Positions 1 through 13,354 are shown, counted from the first letter of the stretch. The stretch is 64,000 nucleotides of DNA from Phyto melanocephala (GCA_941918925.1 OW799233.1:10470001-10534000), one strand, 5' to 3'. Numbers and translations: made by a program. Notes: generated by a model not told the origin, from the sequence alone.

Positions 1-1645
1 ATCTAACCCATCATTATCAAGTAAACACCATAATATTCACTGCGAAAAACATTGTGTGGCTGCTGGTGTTTTTTGTATGCCACAAGGATTTTATGTGTGT
101 GTAAGTGTATGAAAAAAAATTTTATGTATATTTTAAAGATATGCTCTAGTGATAGCTTAACAATTTTGTGGTTGGGGTTTAAGGAAAACCCATCATTAAC
201 GAGATAAAACAAGGAAAAATTGTTGTATAGGTAAATCTGTTTTTTTTTTATTACAGAGGTTACAGGGTTACAGAGCAAATACTTGTCATGTTATTGTATG
301 AATATTCATGGAAGGGAAGCATACTTGTTAAAAAGGTTGTGTTTTTATACAAAAACAAATGAAGTAAAAAAACTATATAGAAATATGTTCAAATAATGAA
401 GGTAAAAAATGTTTTGTTATTAAAAGAAATATAATTAAATTTATGACATCAAATATAGCCGTTCGACAGCTTAGAATTTGTTTTAATAATATTTCTATTA
501 ACTTGATTTTAGCAAAAGTTAGGCTACAACATCAAATTTAAAGGTACCCTTTTTAACTAATTTAATGTTTTTGAAGGAAGATACAGGCGTAATAACTTTC
601 AGTTTATATTTTAATGTGAAAATCCCCTTTGAAAAAACCAGCATTATCTCTGGTGTCATAACATAAATTTAAAAAAAATTAAAATGTTTTTGATAATATT
701 TATTTTTTTTTTTCAAGGCATATTTATTCATCAGGTAGTCAAAAAATAGTCAGCTGATAATTTTTTTATTTACTTATTTTTAACTTTAGCTCTCAAAGTC
801 CATAGATAAAAAACACTTCTCCCTCTTTTATCATTTATTTTAAATGTTAAAATTTATTTCTAAAAACTATAAATAAAAAAATTCTCTTGGAACTGGCATT
901 TCCTGATGAATAAACATGCTTTGATCTGGTTGTTGGGTTAAGCTCAGTGTTACTTATGCCAAAGCAGCAGTAAACCTTTACCCAAATTCTTCGAAAAGTT
1001 TTAGTTTTATTTTGAAACCCTCATAAACCAAAATTAGAATTCAAAATATAACAAAAGCCAAACCCTACAATTTTTACTTTTCAAAGTAATAAAAAATTTT
1101 AATTAATAGTATTTTATTGAAGGTCGACAGTGCACCAAATTTTTATTAATTTTCATTTATCCCCGTCTTACTGTGAGTTACAGAATTAGAGATGTCAAAC
1201 CAAACAGAATCAAGTTTAATTTAAAATTCGAAATAAGTTATTTTACCAAATAGCCATAGATAAGTATTTATATTAAAATATATTTTATATTTATTTATAA
1301 CATATATATAAAGTCCTGTGTTAAGTACAACAGAATCCGCAGATTATTGGGTATATTGAATACTTTATATTTACTTAATTCTATTCTACGGCATAAAATG
1401 TTAAATACTGTGAAGGTTAATTGTTTCTCTTTATAGTAAATACTATTGTGTGAATTCCGCTTTTTTAATTATTAAGTTAAGTTGTAAGTTAGAAAATGTC
1501 ATCATTCCAAATATTATTGTTTGTTGAAAAATTAGAGTTATTTAGTATTTATTCTATAACTTTCTATGCAGTTGTCTCAAATAATTAAAAATTTTCTTAA
1601 AGGTAGTTTAAAATTGCAATTGTGTTGTTATCTCAATAGAAGCTT
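1..1645. other. AT-rich non-coding DNA
   Basis: I see no coding region here. The stretch is AT-rich with many short A and T runs. Its short open frames lack any recognisable motif and are expected by chance. It is either intergenic or part of a large upstream intron of the zinc-finger gene. Confidence 0.5.
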
Positions 1646-1796
1646 ATGTCGACCTAAACAGTTATTTACACGGACAGACGAACTCTATTTATAAGGATTC
1701 AGAATATATATACTCCATAGGGTTTTAAAAGAATTTTATAGAAATTACAAACGGAATGACAATTTTATATACACTCTCGTGAGAAGGGTATAAAAA
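1646..1796 (-). repeat. Family A interspersed repeat, 5' fragment
   Basis: This block is the reverse complement of the start of the repeat at 32253-32937. Shared landmarks are the run of cggacagac, the segment matching ttacaaacggaatgacaa, and gaagggtataaaaa at the right edge. Only the terminal 150 bp of the element are present, and they are diverged. No coding capacity is seen. Confidence 0.6.
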
Positions 1797-2058
1797 TGTC
1801 TGAACAAGAACTTCCGAGCCCAAGTTATTACTGTTATACATTAAATATGCTAAAAACACTACAAAACGACGGGATATCTCTTACTTTAACAAATGGCTTA
1901 CATTTTTTGCTTTCACATGTTCATGTGTATTTGTATACAGTCACAGATTTTGTAAATATTGTTTTATCAGTTTTCAATAGTTGTTTGTTTTATTAGCGAT
2001 TTTTGTTAAAAATAGTTTTTATAAATTAAACTTGTCAAGATAAAATTTTTAAACTAAA

Positions 2059-3467
2059 CAAGTAAGAGCGCTATATTCGGCCGTGCCGAATCTTATATAC
2101 CCTTCACAACGTGTAGTCATGCAATAACAGTAGTTTGTATCACCATTCATCCCATATGAAATACGTACATACATATAAAAAACATACATACATATATAAA
2201 AACATCCCATTGCAAAATTATAAATTTATTTATGTATGTTAAAAAAAATAAAAAAAAAATTGTTTAAAAAAATTAAAAAAAAAATAACTAAAATATGTAT
2301 AATTAATATAAAACAAAAAAAATTAAAAAAAAATAAAAAAAAATAATATTAAAAATATAAATAATATATTGAATAAAAAATAAAAAAAATTTTTTTTTGG
2401 TTCAGCTGGGATTCTCTAACCAGTATACACGTTTGTATGTATGTATGTTGTTGTTGTAATGTTGTTTTTGTGAAAAAGAAATCAAGGTGGTCGTGGGTTT
2501 TTGCTCATATCTCAGTTGTTTATTAACCGATGTTTCTGATTTTCAATACCAATCTACTCCCAAATATTTCTGATATTTGAATACCTCACCCGGGTCCAGG
2601 CAATGTCGGGGGACTTCAAAAAGTTGATTTCAACATACACACGGACAGACTGACAGAGCTTAATCGACTCCCCTATTCATAAGCTTTCAAAAAATATATA
2701 CCTTATGGGGTCGGAAATGAAAATTGTAGAATTTCACACGGAAGGACAAACCTATATATACCCTTTTTATGCCCTTCACCTGTGGTGCACAAGGGTATAT
2801 ATAGCTTTGTCATTCCGTTTGTAATTTCTACAATTTTCATTTCCGACCCCATAAAGTATATATTTTCTGAAAGCTTATGAATAGAGGAGTCGATTAAACC
2901 CTGACCGTCTGTCCGTCTGTCCGTGTGTTGGTTGAAATCAACTTTTAGAAGCAACTATATGTTCCTCAGATCTGTATATGGTATCAATCTCTTGGAAATA
3001 TCCAGGAATGAATCGCTATTGAAATTCAGCCCAATCGCCCCATAACTTTCTGAGATATGAGCAAAAAACCACGACCACCTCGTTTTTTTTCACAATTACA
3101 ACAACAACATACATACATACATACACGTAAAAAACATACCAAACAAAAAAAATTACAAAAAAAAAAAAAATATTAAAAATAAGAAAAAAATAATAAAAAA
3201 AACTAAAAAAAAAAATTTTAAAAAAATTTAAAAAAAAATTTAAAAAAATTTTTTAAAAATTTAATAAAATATAAATAATATATTAAATAAAATAAAATAA
3301 AATTTTTTTGGCTCAGCTGGGATTCGATGCCACATTTATTCTAACGTGTACGTATGCACGTATTTTATATGGGATGAATGGTGATACAAACAATTGTTAT
3401 TGCATGACTACACGTTGTGAAGGGTATATAAGATTCGGCACGGCCGAATATAGCACTGTTACTTGTT
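2059..3467. repeat. Two family A repeats, head to head (large inverted repeat)
   Basis: The outer ends are near-perfect inverted copies: ctatattcggccgtgccgaa at the left and ttcggcacggccgaatatag at the right, each followed inward by the same tract through acgtgtagtcatgcaataac. The centre, near 2764, is a second inverted boundary where cccttcacctgtggtgcaca begins. The right half (2764-3467) equals the single copy at 32253-32937. The left half is a reversed copy with internal changes. An AT-rich poly-A tract lies in each arm. No transposase is encoded, so this is a non-autonomous interspersed repeat whose class I cannot name. The short open frames inside are by-products. Confidence 0.8.
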
Positions 3468-3829
3468 CACTGTGTGAAGGGTATAAAAACAAAAATAAAT
3501 CTTCTGTTTTACAATCAAAACAAGCCAATTACAAAAAAAAATGTTTTGATAATATATTTTGCTTTTCCTTTCAAGATATAACACGCTCTATGAAAAAAAA
3601 TTTATCATATGACTTTTACATATTGCACACTAAATGCAATAACGTCACAAATCAAAATTTTAAATTTTTTAGGAGAGCCAAAAAAAACTGTTGATTGAGC
3701 AAACATAACGGTATTTTTCCAGTCAAAAAATATAGTGATGAAAATTGAGTAGTTAAAGTAATAAGAGATGTGTATTGTTAATTAATTTATGGCAAAAAAA
3801 TCAATTATGAAAAATTTTGAGTAGTGACA
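3468..3829. other. AT-rich spacer between repeats
   Basis: A-rich sequence without a recognisable gene or element. Confidence 0.4.
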
Positions 3830-3962
3830 TTTTTGCATTTAGAATGCGATACGTATTGCACACAAGCAATATTTCATACGACATACCTATAATAATTTTG
3901 CAGTGGAAATTTTGTGACAAATTCTATTTAAAATACATGCCGTCTGTAAGCACTTCAAAGCA

Positions 3963-4272
3963 GCTAATACACGGCATGTTTTTAACATCTGACTTGACAA
4001 ATTCCACACTGATAAATACGAACATGTTGTGTGTTACCTTTAAAACATTACTTTTGTAAAAAACATGTGTTGAGACATCTGACAAAATTTCAATTAGAGT
4101 GCGCTCTATTTTCTTCTGTCAAAACATGTGACATCAGCCGTTGGCAGAAATCTCTGCTGCAAAGCAGCCAGCGACGGTTGCCTGTTAAAGTACAATTTTG
4201 ACTGACAAGTAGATTTACATATGTCTCACAAATGTTAAACTCAGATGTAAAAAACATGCCGTGTATTATAGC
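3963..4272. mobile_element. Inverted-repeat element (MITE-like), copy 1
   Basis: The ends are inverted repeats of about 33 bp: the left arm carries taatacacggcatgtttttaa and the right arm its near-exact complement ending in tatagc. The interior includes gttggcagaaatctctgctg and cagcgacggttgcctgtt. A related, reverse-oriented copy lies at 55965-56250, which shows that this is a dispersed family. It has no coding capacity. I could not define a target duplication, so the superfamily is open. Confidence 0.6.
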
Positions 4273-4289
4273 CTTAAGCAATATTATTC

Positions 4290-5655
4290 AGATGTATTGT
4301 AAGTACATATACATATGTACTTATCAATTATCGCAAGTAGAAATGCCCTAACTCGTATTTTTTACGAAATTGCGTTTTTCATTGATTCCAATACACTTTA
4401 CACAAATACACCTCGACACTAAAATTTAGCGAAATAGTTTTAAAAATAAGAGTTTTACAAGATGTTTTACAAAAGAAGTTACATTATGTTAATACAGTTT
4501 CTATTATGTTTTTACCTTCTCCTGTAGAGTAATCGTTATTTGTGTTGGGACAATTCTACATGTGACCATCGATATGTGTTATATAACAGAGAGTGATATA
4601 AGAGCAAAATATTTCTATGGATGTACATACATAATTTCATAACATTCTTAAAAGCAATATTATCTCTATTTCAACATTTCTAATCAATTAATGCAAATTA
4701 TTAACAAAAAATAATTTATCTCCAAAACCCAAGAAAAAAAAAATTTTGTTTGCCATGTCGAAGGGTGTTTATTTATCAATGCATTAGCATTTTCTCTTTC
4801 TTAATGTTTTTTTTTTTTTTTTTTTGTTTTTTTTTTTTTTTGTAAAAAAATTTGATTTTTAATTAAAACTTATTGCTTGAGTTTTATATTTAAAGCCTAC
4901 TTGTCTGCTTTTACTTCTTTTTCCTAAAACCATTTGTGGCAAAATGTAGGTTAATGCATTTACAACAATGAATTTATTTTTATGTTTATGATGATGGTTG
5001 TTAGTGTTTTCAATATTCTTTAAATAATAAAAAAAATAACAAAAGAAAAGGAAACAAAAAGATGAAAGTTACTGTTGTGTGTTTTTAATCTTCCATTTAC
5101 CATAGACCTTATTTAAGGGATTTCATTTAAAACTTTATTATTGTTTTATTTCTTTGTGTTTCTTTTTCATTTTGCTACTTCTTCTTCTTCTTTCTTTTTC
5201 TAAACAACGTAGAGTGTAATCGAACGTAAAAATATTTGAAAGTGAAGTCGTAAATAAATGTATCTGGTGTTTGCATAACAGTTATTGAAAACAAATATTG
5301 TTTTGTACAATATTTATTTTTAGGGGTTGAGAGAAATTACAATACTTTACAATGAAGTTATGGGATACTGTTTTTGTAAATGTCTTAGGGCCTTGTTTTA
5401 TTAAACACTTTATTCCGATATAAAAAAAAAAACTTTTATATAAAGTATTTTGCGTAATAGAAGAATACATTTTGTTTGAATTTATAATCACATTAACAGC
5501 AATGTTTCTTATTTTTAAAGTCAAATATTTTATTATAACTTCTTTCAATGATTTGTTTTCGACAACATACATATATTAAAATGAAATATATAGAAAATAA
5601 ATTGCGTTAATGCACAAATAGTTCAATTCTTAAATAAAGCATGAAATATGTAAGT
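4290..5655. other. AT-rich non-coding DNA with poly-T tracts
   Basis: There is a long T tract at about 4807-4841, and otherwise AT-rich spacer. I recognise no gene, RNA or mobile element. Confidence 0.4.
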
Positions 5656-5659
5656 CGTT

Positions 5660-5830
5660 TTAGCACCGTCCGTCTGGCAGTCTGTCCCTGTGTTGATTGA
5701 AATCAATTTTTGGTAACCCTCATATGTAGCACAGATCTGTATGTGGTATCAATATTTTGCAAATTTCCAAGAATATATCGCTAATGATATCTAACACAAT
5801 TTTCCAAGTACTAAGTTTTCTTATTTACTT
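5660..5830 (+). repeat. Family A interspersed repeat, internal fragment
   Basis: It matches the middle of the family A unit: ccgtctg..gtctgtcc, then gttgattgaaatcaa, then cacagatctgtatgtggtatcaat. It is diverged and lacks both ends. Confidence 0.55.
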
Positions 5831-5901
5831 CAGCCGGCGCTAAACACATTTTAACAAGTACAGTTACATATTTTAAGTAACAATCCTGACTATCTTCACA
5901 A

Positions 5902-6166
5902 CAGTTGGCTGATATGTTTTGGAAACGGTGGGTGGCAGAATACCTGCCAATGTTGACATGTAGAACGAAGTGGTATGAGAAATCGAAGCCGTTAGAGGTA
6001 GGGGATCTTGTGGTGGTGGTTGACCCTATGAATCCGAGAAATAATAGAAGTTTTTAAAGCTGAAGATGGACAAGTCAGAAAAGCAAAAGTGATGACAACT
6101 AGTGGTGTTTTGGAGAGATCAGCAATTAATTTAGCAGTATTAGACGTGGCAAAAAAACTGGAGTAA
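5902..6166 (+). pseudogene. BEL/Pao retrotransposon integrase C-terminus, decayed
   Basis: Translation from 5902 gives a start like QLADMFWKRWVAEYLP, then RTKWYEKSKPLEVGDLVVVV and DPMNPRN. After a frame change near 6055 it continues as KAEDGQVRKAKVMTTSG..ERSAINLAVLDV and a stop at 6164-6166. This order is characteristic of the C-terminal part of BEL/Pao pol polyproteins. The segment that normally joins the two parts is missing, so an internal deletion and frameshift have broken it. No gag, protease or reverse transcriptase is present, and I could not delimit LTRs. It is a dead fragment. Confidence 0.75.
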
Positions 6167-7130
6167 GACTTTGTGAGCTTCTCGTCTTACTGGGTGGGAG
6201 TCTTACCGCCACTGCCTTACCACTATTGTGAATAGTACTTATTTTGACAACTGTTATCCATTTTTATTAATTCCCCTTTACATACATTTAAGTATTTCAA
6301 TTTCAATTTAAGAAAACTTTCAGTTAAGAAGCTAGCTTGGTTTCCAAGCCATAAAGTGTGTATTTTTCTTATAATGTAATATTTTGTAATGTCATAAAAA
6401 TTAATTGTCAATTTCTAGGAATGAAAACATACGTGTGTTAACCAAATAAATGTTGATTTACTAAAGAAAATATCACTACGTCTATACTCGGTGTTCACGA
6501 TCTTTTGAAAGCTTTAAGCTTGGGCAGCTTCACCCAACAGACTGATTTTTTTTTTATAGGAAATATATCATATCAATGTTTTGTTAAAAAAGTATTACAT
6601 ATTTTAGTCTTCTTTTAGATGTAGAAATATAATCTGAAATTTTAACAAATAGTGATAAATTATTAAATTACCCAACTAACGTTGTATTAATTTTTTTTTA
6701 AATTGAATAGAGATTTTAAGAAACACCTTTTGGTTTAAGTTTAAAATTCGTCATATTCTTCAAATTTTACTTTAATATTTCTTGAATGTACATTTTTTTT
6801 AAAATAAATTTTTATAAAAATTCTCTACTCATAGAAAAATATAATTTTTACATCATTGTTATGACAATTATCATCAATAATACGAAAACTGTCATCAATC
6901 TAAAGACATACGTTATCTTAGAATTTTGTAATATGTTAAATATTCTATCATTGAAGCTATAATTCTAATGACATCAATTCGATGCCACATTTGTTAACTA
7001 ATTCAAAAATAAAATATTTATAAAAGAAAACACTAGTGTTATAATACTTTTAATTTGTATCTTATTACAAATTAAATAGTTTTATTTATGATTTTTATCA
7101 TAATTATGACAAAACTACAATTTAGAGGTT
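6167..7130. other. AT-rich DNA downstream of the BEL/Pao remnant
   Basis: The first ~70 bases (gtcttactgggtgggagtcttaccgcc region) are richer in GC than the surroundings and may be the end of the retroelement. The rest is AT-rich spacer with no recognisable feature. Confidence 0.35.
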
Positions 7131-7133
7131 TTT

Positions 7134-7865
7134 TCTAAATATAGCGATGATGTGATTCTGTTGTCAAACTGATGTAAAAAAATGTTTGTATTGATGACGA
7201 GTTGTTATATATTACCAGGGTTATTTATTGCATTCGTGATATTCTACCACTAAATTGATTTCAATTAATAATTTGCCCATGTAATTCCATTTATTACCTA
7301 ATTGTCATCATTATTTAGTTGTTGTCGGTACATAGTATTGATGTCACATTACATCAGCGTTATAAAGGTTTTCAGTTTAAAAATCAATATTTTTTAATTA
7401 CAAGCTCTTTATTTTAAGCTTGTCATAAATAAACTATCTTAACGACTATTTTCTTTATATATTCTTAAGCATTTAAAAATTTTCTAGTTTAGTAGATTAT
7501 TTAGAAATTTTATATTTTTAAAAGAACTGTTGATAGATTTCATATTTCAAAAGAGTTCTCTGTTGCAATTCATATTACCGAATTTCCAACGTAACATTAA
7601 TTTTTCAAAAACTCCTTCTTAATTCTTTGCAAGACTTTATATTATGGAAATTTAAAAAGAATTTTTATCTTAAAGGATGTTTTACTGATACAATTTATAA
7701 GTTTTTTTTTTTAATATAGCGATGATGTGATTCTGTTATCAAACTGATGTAAAAAAAATGATTATATTGATGACAGCTTGTTATGTTTTACCTTGTTGAT
7801 TTATTGCATTCGTGATATTCTATCTTTAAATTGATTTCGATTAATAATTTCTCCATTTAATTCCT
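7134..7865. repeat. Direct repeat pair of about 155 bp
   Basis: Two diverged copies in the same orientation lie at about 7134-7290 and 7712-7865. Both begin aatatagcgatgatgtgatt and share tattgatgac, ttattgcattcgtgatattc and aattgatttc. They are separated by about 420 bp of AT-rich sequence. They could be terminal repeats of a small decayed element or a local duplication. No coding content is seen. Confidence 0.6.
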
Positions 7866-9360
7866 TTTAAACGACATGAATAACACCCCTTTTTCATTGA
7901 AAAATCTAATAAATTCTTTATCTCAACTCCATGGCTATAATTCTTGAATCGGTTTTTTACGAATTTGTTTAAAATTTTGTATAAATTCCCTTTACTAAAG
8001 AATTTTTGATAATTTCCGAATTTCAAAGAATTTGTATTCTTCGAAAACCTAAAACGTCTAGTTAAAGACGTATTTTGTTGAAAACCAAAACCAATTATTT
8101 TCTTTTTTTATAATTTAAAGAATCATACTCCTACGTGTCAATAATGTCAATCGATATCATATGGATTATTTCTAAATTCCTTAAACTTTATTTTTCTTTT
8201 CCAAATAAATTGCGTATTAGTTTTTCTTTCTTAATCCTCCAGGAAAATCAAACACTCTTAAAAAAAAATATAAAATAAACGTGCAGGCAAGCATACATAC
8301 ATAGATATAGTAATTTGATAAAAAAAAGAAACAACCCTCACACTTACACAACATGTTTTCTTTGTTTGTATACCAAAATATAAATATGTATGTTTTATAA
8401 AGAAAATAAGTGGGTCAATTTATTGCGCAATATAAAATTGAAACCTTTTTAAATCAAGGGTGACTCAGACGGCAACATAACTTTAACTTATTAGTTTAAT
8501 TTGACCATTTGACAACCTTGAAAACAACTAAAAGTGTATAGAGCGATAATTCTTAAATTAGAAAATGAAAACATTTCAAACATACATACTGACATACCGA
8601 CATACATACATATTTAAGAGTTGGATATAAAAATAATTCTGTTGACAGCATCGAACTTTATTTAAGAAGTTTAAATCAAGTTGTTTTTTCATTAAATACC
8701 ATTAAATATTCGTTTAGTTTTTACCGCCCAGAATCTGTGTTCAGAGAAATAAATACTCTTTTTTACTGCCTCCCTCAATACAAATTTAAATGCGTAGCTT
8801 CGCTAAAATTTATTGACAAGCTCTTCTCAGGTCGTTTTACATATTGTAGACCTTTTTCTTTCTTTCTTTTTACAAAACAAATTGTTTTAATTAAAATATA
8901 ACACTGGGGTGTAATAATTGCTGTGAAATAAATTACTTTAAAAAAAACATAGTAACATTGTTTTACCTCAGTTTGATTTAATCAAAATTTGTACACACCT
9001 TACAAAGTTGAATAAAAAGTTAGTTTAAATAAATCTACCATTTCATGTCCTCAGCATAAATTACAAACTCCTGATAAACTTAACAAATTATTTCCTTATT
9101 AACTTAAGTAATTTCCATAAAAAATCCATTTAATCCATTTAATTATTTCAAAATCAAAACTTAATAAATCATTTCATATTCACTCTAAAAAATTAAATGA
9201 TTTTTAATTTCTATGTATGTATGTATCTGCATATTTCCTTAAGCGTATAGTATAGTATACATAAATAAATATGTTTGTATGTACATATACATATGTATTT
9301 CATGATGTCACATACTTACACATTGTGTTCTATATTAAGTATAATAAATTGATAGACTTT
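7866..9360. other. AT-rich non-coding DNA
   Basis: No gene is recognised. Short catacatac-type microsatellite stretches occur near 8290 and 8583. Confidence 0.4.
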
Positions 9361-10060
9361 TCCCTTTTTTTTTTTTTTGTACTTAGCACAACATTCAAAT
9401 CCATTACCTTCCAGTGACCCATTTTTCCAAAACTTAATATTCAACAAAATGACTACTCAAATACTCAACCCTAAAAATAAAATAAGTAAAATACCTTTCT
9501 GTATCCTTGATATTAACAGCAAATTTCAACTTTGAAGCTAAAAATAAAAACAAAAAATATTAAACAGTTTCTAACTCTATTTCATTTAGATGAACACTCT
9601 TTTATCTAAAAATCTCTTAAGCTCTGTAAAATATTTTTTTTTTGTTATTTGCAGCACAACATTAAATTTTATTACTTCCAATGGCTTATATTTTCAAATG
9701 AAATAAATATTTGACAGACTACCCAAATACCCACCCTTAAAATGTATATACATACATATGAAAGACCTGTATCCTTGACAATAACACCAACATATAACTT
9801 TTGAACAAAAAAAAACTTTTCTTATCTCTCTTTTTAGAAATTTACCTGAAATTCCCTTGACCTCTCTAAATATGTTTTTTGTTCACAGCACTACATTAAA
9901 AATGCCATTACTTCCCCTGGCCCATTTTTTTACTGTTTGTCTACTCAAATACCCACCCCTTAAAAATAATGTATAAAATGTCTGTATCCTTGACAATAAC
10001 ACCAAGTTTTAACATTAAAGCTAAATACAAAAAACAGTTAACAGCAGTCCTTACTCTCTC
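9361..10060 (+). repeat. Degenerate tandem repeat, about 250-bp period, three units
   Basis: Three successive units, starting near 9361, 9640 and 9870, each run through the same order of landmarks: a T run, agcac(a)acatt, a block like cattacttccxxtggccca, actcaaatacccaccc, then tgtatccttgacaataacacc. The units differ by substitutions and small indels. No reading frame is conserved. It is an old tandem duplication of unknown role. Confidence 0.65.
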
Positions 10061-10479
10061 TTTCTCATATAACCGTATATAAACTCTATTTTCAAGAATT
10101 TGCTTAAAAATTCCTTAAGGCTTAAGCTCTTTAAATTTCTCTCTTATTTTTATACTTGTGAAATCAGTAATAACAACAAATAAATACTCTTGAGCTTTGT
10201 TTATTTTGTTAAATGAGTGCAAGAGCTCTGTTTATTTCTGATTTACTTAACATACAAATTTTAAAGAACAAAGAGAGCTTTTTATTATTCAAATCGAAAG
10301 AGTAAAGTTTCTCAATGTGTAAAATTATGTTTTAAATGAAAATAATTTACTTTGTTAAAGCTTTATGTAACTTAATTAATCAGCATGTATAACAAATAAT
10401 TTATTGAAAGTTTTTTTTTTATAAAAAAAACCTTTAATTTATTAAATAAAATTCTTTTCATATTTTATATAAAACTTAA

Positions 10480-11085
10480 AACTTTTAAGCTTAATAAAAA
10501 GAACTTATCGAAACTTAAATTTTGTATATCATTGCCTTGTATGCATTTTTTTAAATATTAACGTTAAACATATTTATTTACCTAACGAAAAATTAATAAT
10601 TTAATACTTTATAATAAAAATTTTAATAAGTTTTAAATTTTTTTTTTTTATTTTTTTTTATTTGTATAAGTTTTAAAATTTAATGAAATTAAAAATAATT
10701 AAAAATTAAATTAATTTAAATATGTGTAAATTTTCTCAAATATGTATATATAGAACTTAAAATAAATATAATTTCCTTAAACCAAGCATTTAAACTTTTC
10801 GAATTTTAAAAAAACTTAACGAAACTTTATTTGCTAAAACTGAAGCTTTTGAAATATATAAATTTTTATATTTTATAATTATGAATATGCTAATATTAAT
10901 TTCAAAAATATTTCGTGTTTAGTAAGATTTTTAAAAACTTAACGAAACTTTATTTTTTTTTTTATTCAAAAATTTCACCTTGAATTCTAAGTAAATTCTC
11001 TAAACTTTAAGATAATACTATGCAAGACTGTAAAAAATATATTATTTAACCCATTATAAAACTTAACGAAACTTTAGCTGAAACT
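10480..11085 (+). repeat. Periodic AACTTAACGAAACTT motif
   Basis: The motif aacttaacgaaacttta recurs at about 10812, 10934 and 11059, with a variant (aacttatcgaaactta) at 10502. The last three are spaced about 122-125 bp. The DNA between them is AT-rich and only weakly similar. This could be a worn satellite or a binding-site cluster; the sequence does not decide. Confidence 0.45.
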
Positions 11086-13350
11086 TACAAAAAACCCAAA
11101 TAATTATATGTATAAATCAAAAAGTATAACTTTAAAAAACAAGTACTTAAAGCTAGAACTTAATATTATTTTTTGTGTTGTTTAAAAGCTAAGTTTTTTT
11201 AAAAAATAGTTTACAAAAACTAGTTTATTAAATTTTATAAGTTCGAATAAAAATACTAACAATAAATTTTAAGTCTATTTTTTATTGACATATGTATGTA
11301 TATTGGTTTTTTAGGACAAAATTTTGAAAACACTACGATAGTAAATTTGTTACTTATTCTTTAAATGTTAAATTAATTATTAATTTGTTAAATTCAAAAT
11401 TTTTAAAGCACTTTTTCAACTTTTAGCATACCCACAGCTGCATTTCATTTATGTTTACTCTTGAGTTTGATATGACGAGTAGGCAAAATCTCTTTTTTTT
11501 TAAGGTACATTTACTCTTGAGTTGCAGTTAAAAACAATCATCGCTCTCTTCTATTTTTCTATTTTTTTTTTTTAATTTTAACTTTGTTTGAAAGCGAATT
11601 TTTTTCCCTTCATGTACATATGTAGGTCAACATAAATGATACACTTTTGGGTATCACACAAACATTTTCTGCAAAAATACATGCTTACTTACATACAAAT
11701 TTATGTTTCAATGTTTGCATGTTAATATGTTTGCCTGAATGTTTACATCATATGTATGTACATACATACTCGTTTGACCCAATTTCTTGTTTTCCCTGGT
11801 TTCGTATAAAAGTGAAATAAAATACCAACAGAATCCTGTTCACTTTTATGTATGTATGTCAGAATATTTTTAATGTTACACACACACACACATAAATATA
11901 TATATATATATATTTGACCTAAATTCTTGTTGTCTTTGGTTTCATTTAGAGTTGAAACAAAAATAGAATTATGTTCGCTTCGTATTTTTGTTAAGTTTGT
12001 GCCTAATTGCTTTGAGCGTTTCCTTATAACACTTTACTTACATACATATACACTTGAAATTGTATGCAGTTATCCTTGAGATAAACAACGATATACTACA
12101 TACTTTCATGTACATACAAATGTATATTTGTTTGTGTAGAATGGGCTTGTATTTAAGTGCAATGATAATGCTAATTATGTGGTTTCCATATTTTGCTTGA
12201 ATTTAAGATTAAAGAAAAAACGAAAATCTATAACAAAGCTAAACAACTCAACTATATCTTTATTGTAATAAATTTGAGCTGAAATAAGAAATATTACAAG
12301 TACGGTCATGCAAAGACAATACAATTCGAATGGAAGTATTTTAATTAGAACAAAGATCAAAGTTAAAGAAAATTTCGGTATGTTTTCTTTATTCTCAATA
12401 GAAAAAAAATACGTCTTTTGGGAACAATCCATAAATAAATGTATTTACTATATTTTATGTTTACTACGTCTTAGTTTAATAAAACAAAAAAAGTTATACA
12501 TAAAATATGCTGAGTTAAGGAGAAGGACATTTTATTCAATGTGCGCGTGAGAGTATGAGTATATTTATGTTATGACGTCTTCCTCGGGGGGTGTAAAAGT
12601 CGAACCATATGGCTTTTACTTTGGGAAAATTTTGTAAAAATAACCACTTACTATATGTAAGAACAGACATAAAGATACATACACACATAAATAAAAATAC
12701 AATTTTTTTGTATACACATATTTATAAAATATTGCGTTGTATTTTGAAGTTAATAAGGGGAAACATTTCAAAAATTATCTAAAAGCTAATATTGGCCTCT
12801 GCACATTTTTTAATACAGTCTATACAAATAAAAATTTCTCAACAAATTAAAGCTGTAAGTTGAAATAAATACCCCTACGAATATATAAGGCTTATTAAAT
12901 TATTAGATAAATTGTTTAACGTTCAAAATAATACAGATGGAGCTAGAAATTAGCCCAAGTGATACAAAATTTATAAAAGCTAAAAAAATAAATGCTTCTG
13001 ATGCGACATATTCAAAATATATGTTTTCATAGAGAGGGGAATTTATGCTACCAACTAAGGCTTCACGATATTTTTCCTTTAACCATTATATGTGTCATAC
13101 TGGAAAGTAGAGTGTTTTTACAAAGGAAATGATAATAAATATATAATGATTTTCTTTAAGCTAAAAACATCAATAGAAAAAATGTTGGGCCTCCGAAATC
13201 GTATATGAAGTTTAATCAAAAACAATGCTTGCTTCATTGAGATAATGTTGAAAACTTTTTGTCCTTAAAAAACAAATAATTAAAGATCTTGCATTTCTGT
13301 AAATGTTTAACGTTCATAAGTATGTTTTAAAAAAAATCATTTATCTTTTA
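11086..13350. other. AT-rich non-coding DNA with microsatellites
   Basis: It contains (CA)n followed by (TA)n at about 11878-11912, several catatgta-type stretches, and a diverged local duplication around tttgaccyaaattcttgtt (11774 and 11917). I support no gene; a 243-base open frame at 12308 has no recognisable content. Confidence 0.4.
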
Positions 13351-13354
13351 TGTA

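Noticed and set aside
3308..3694. 128-codon plus-strand open frame
   Set aside because: It starts inside a family A repeat copy and runs into A-rich spacer. The same frame is not kept in the other copies.
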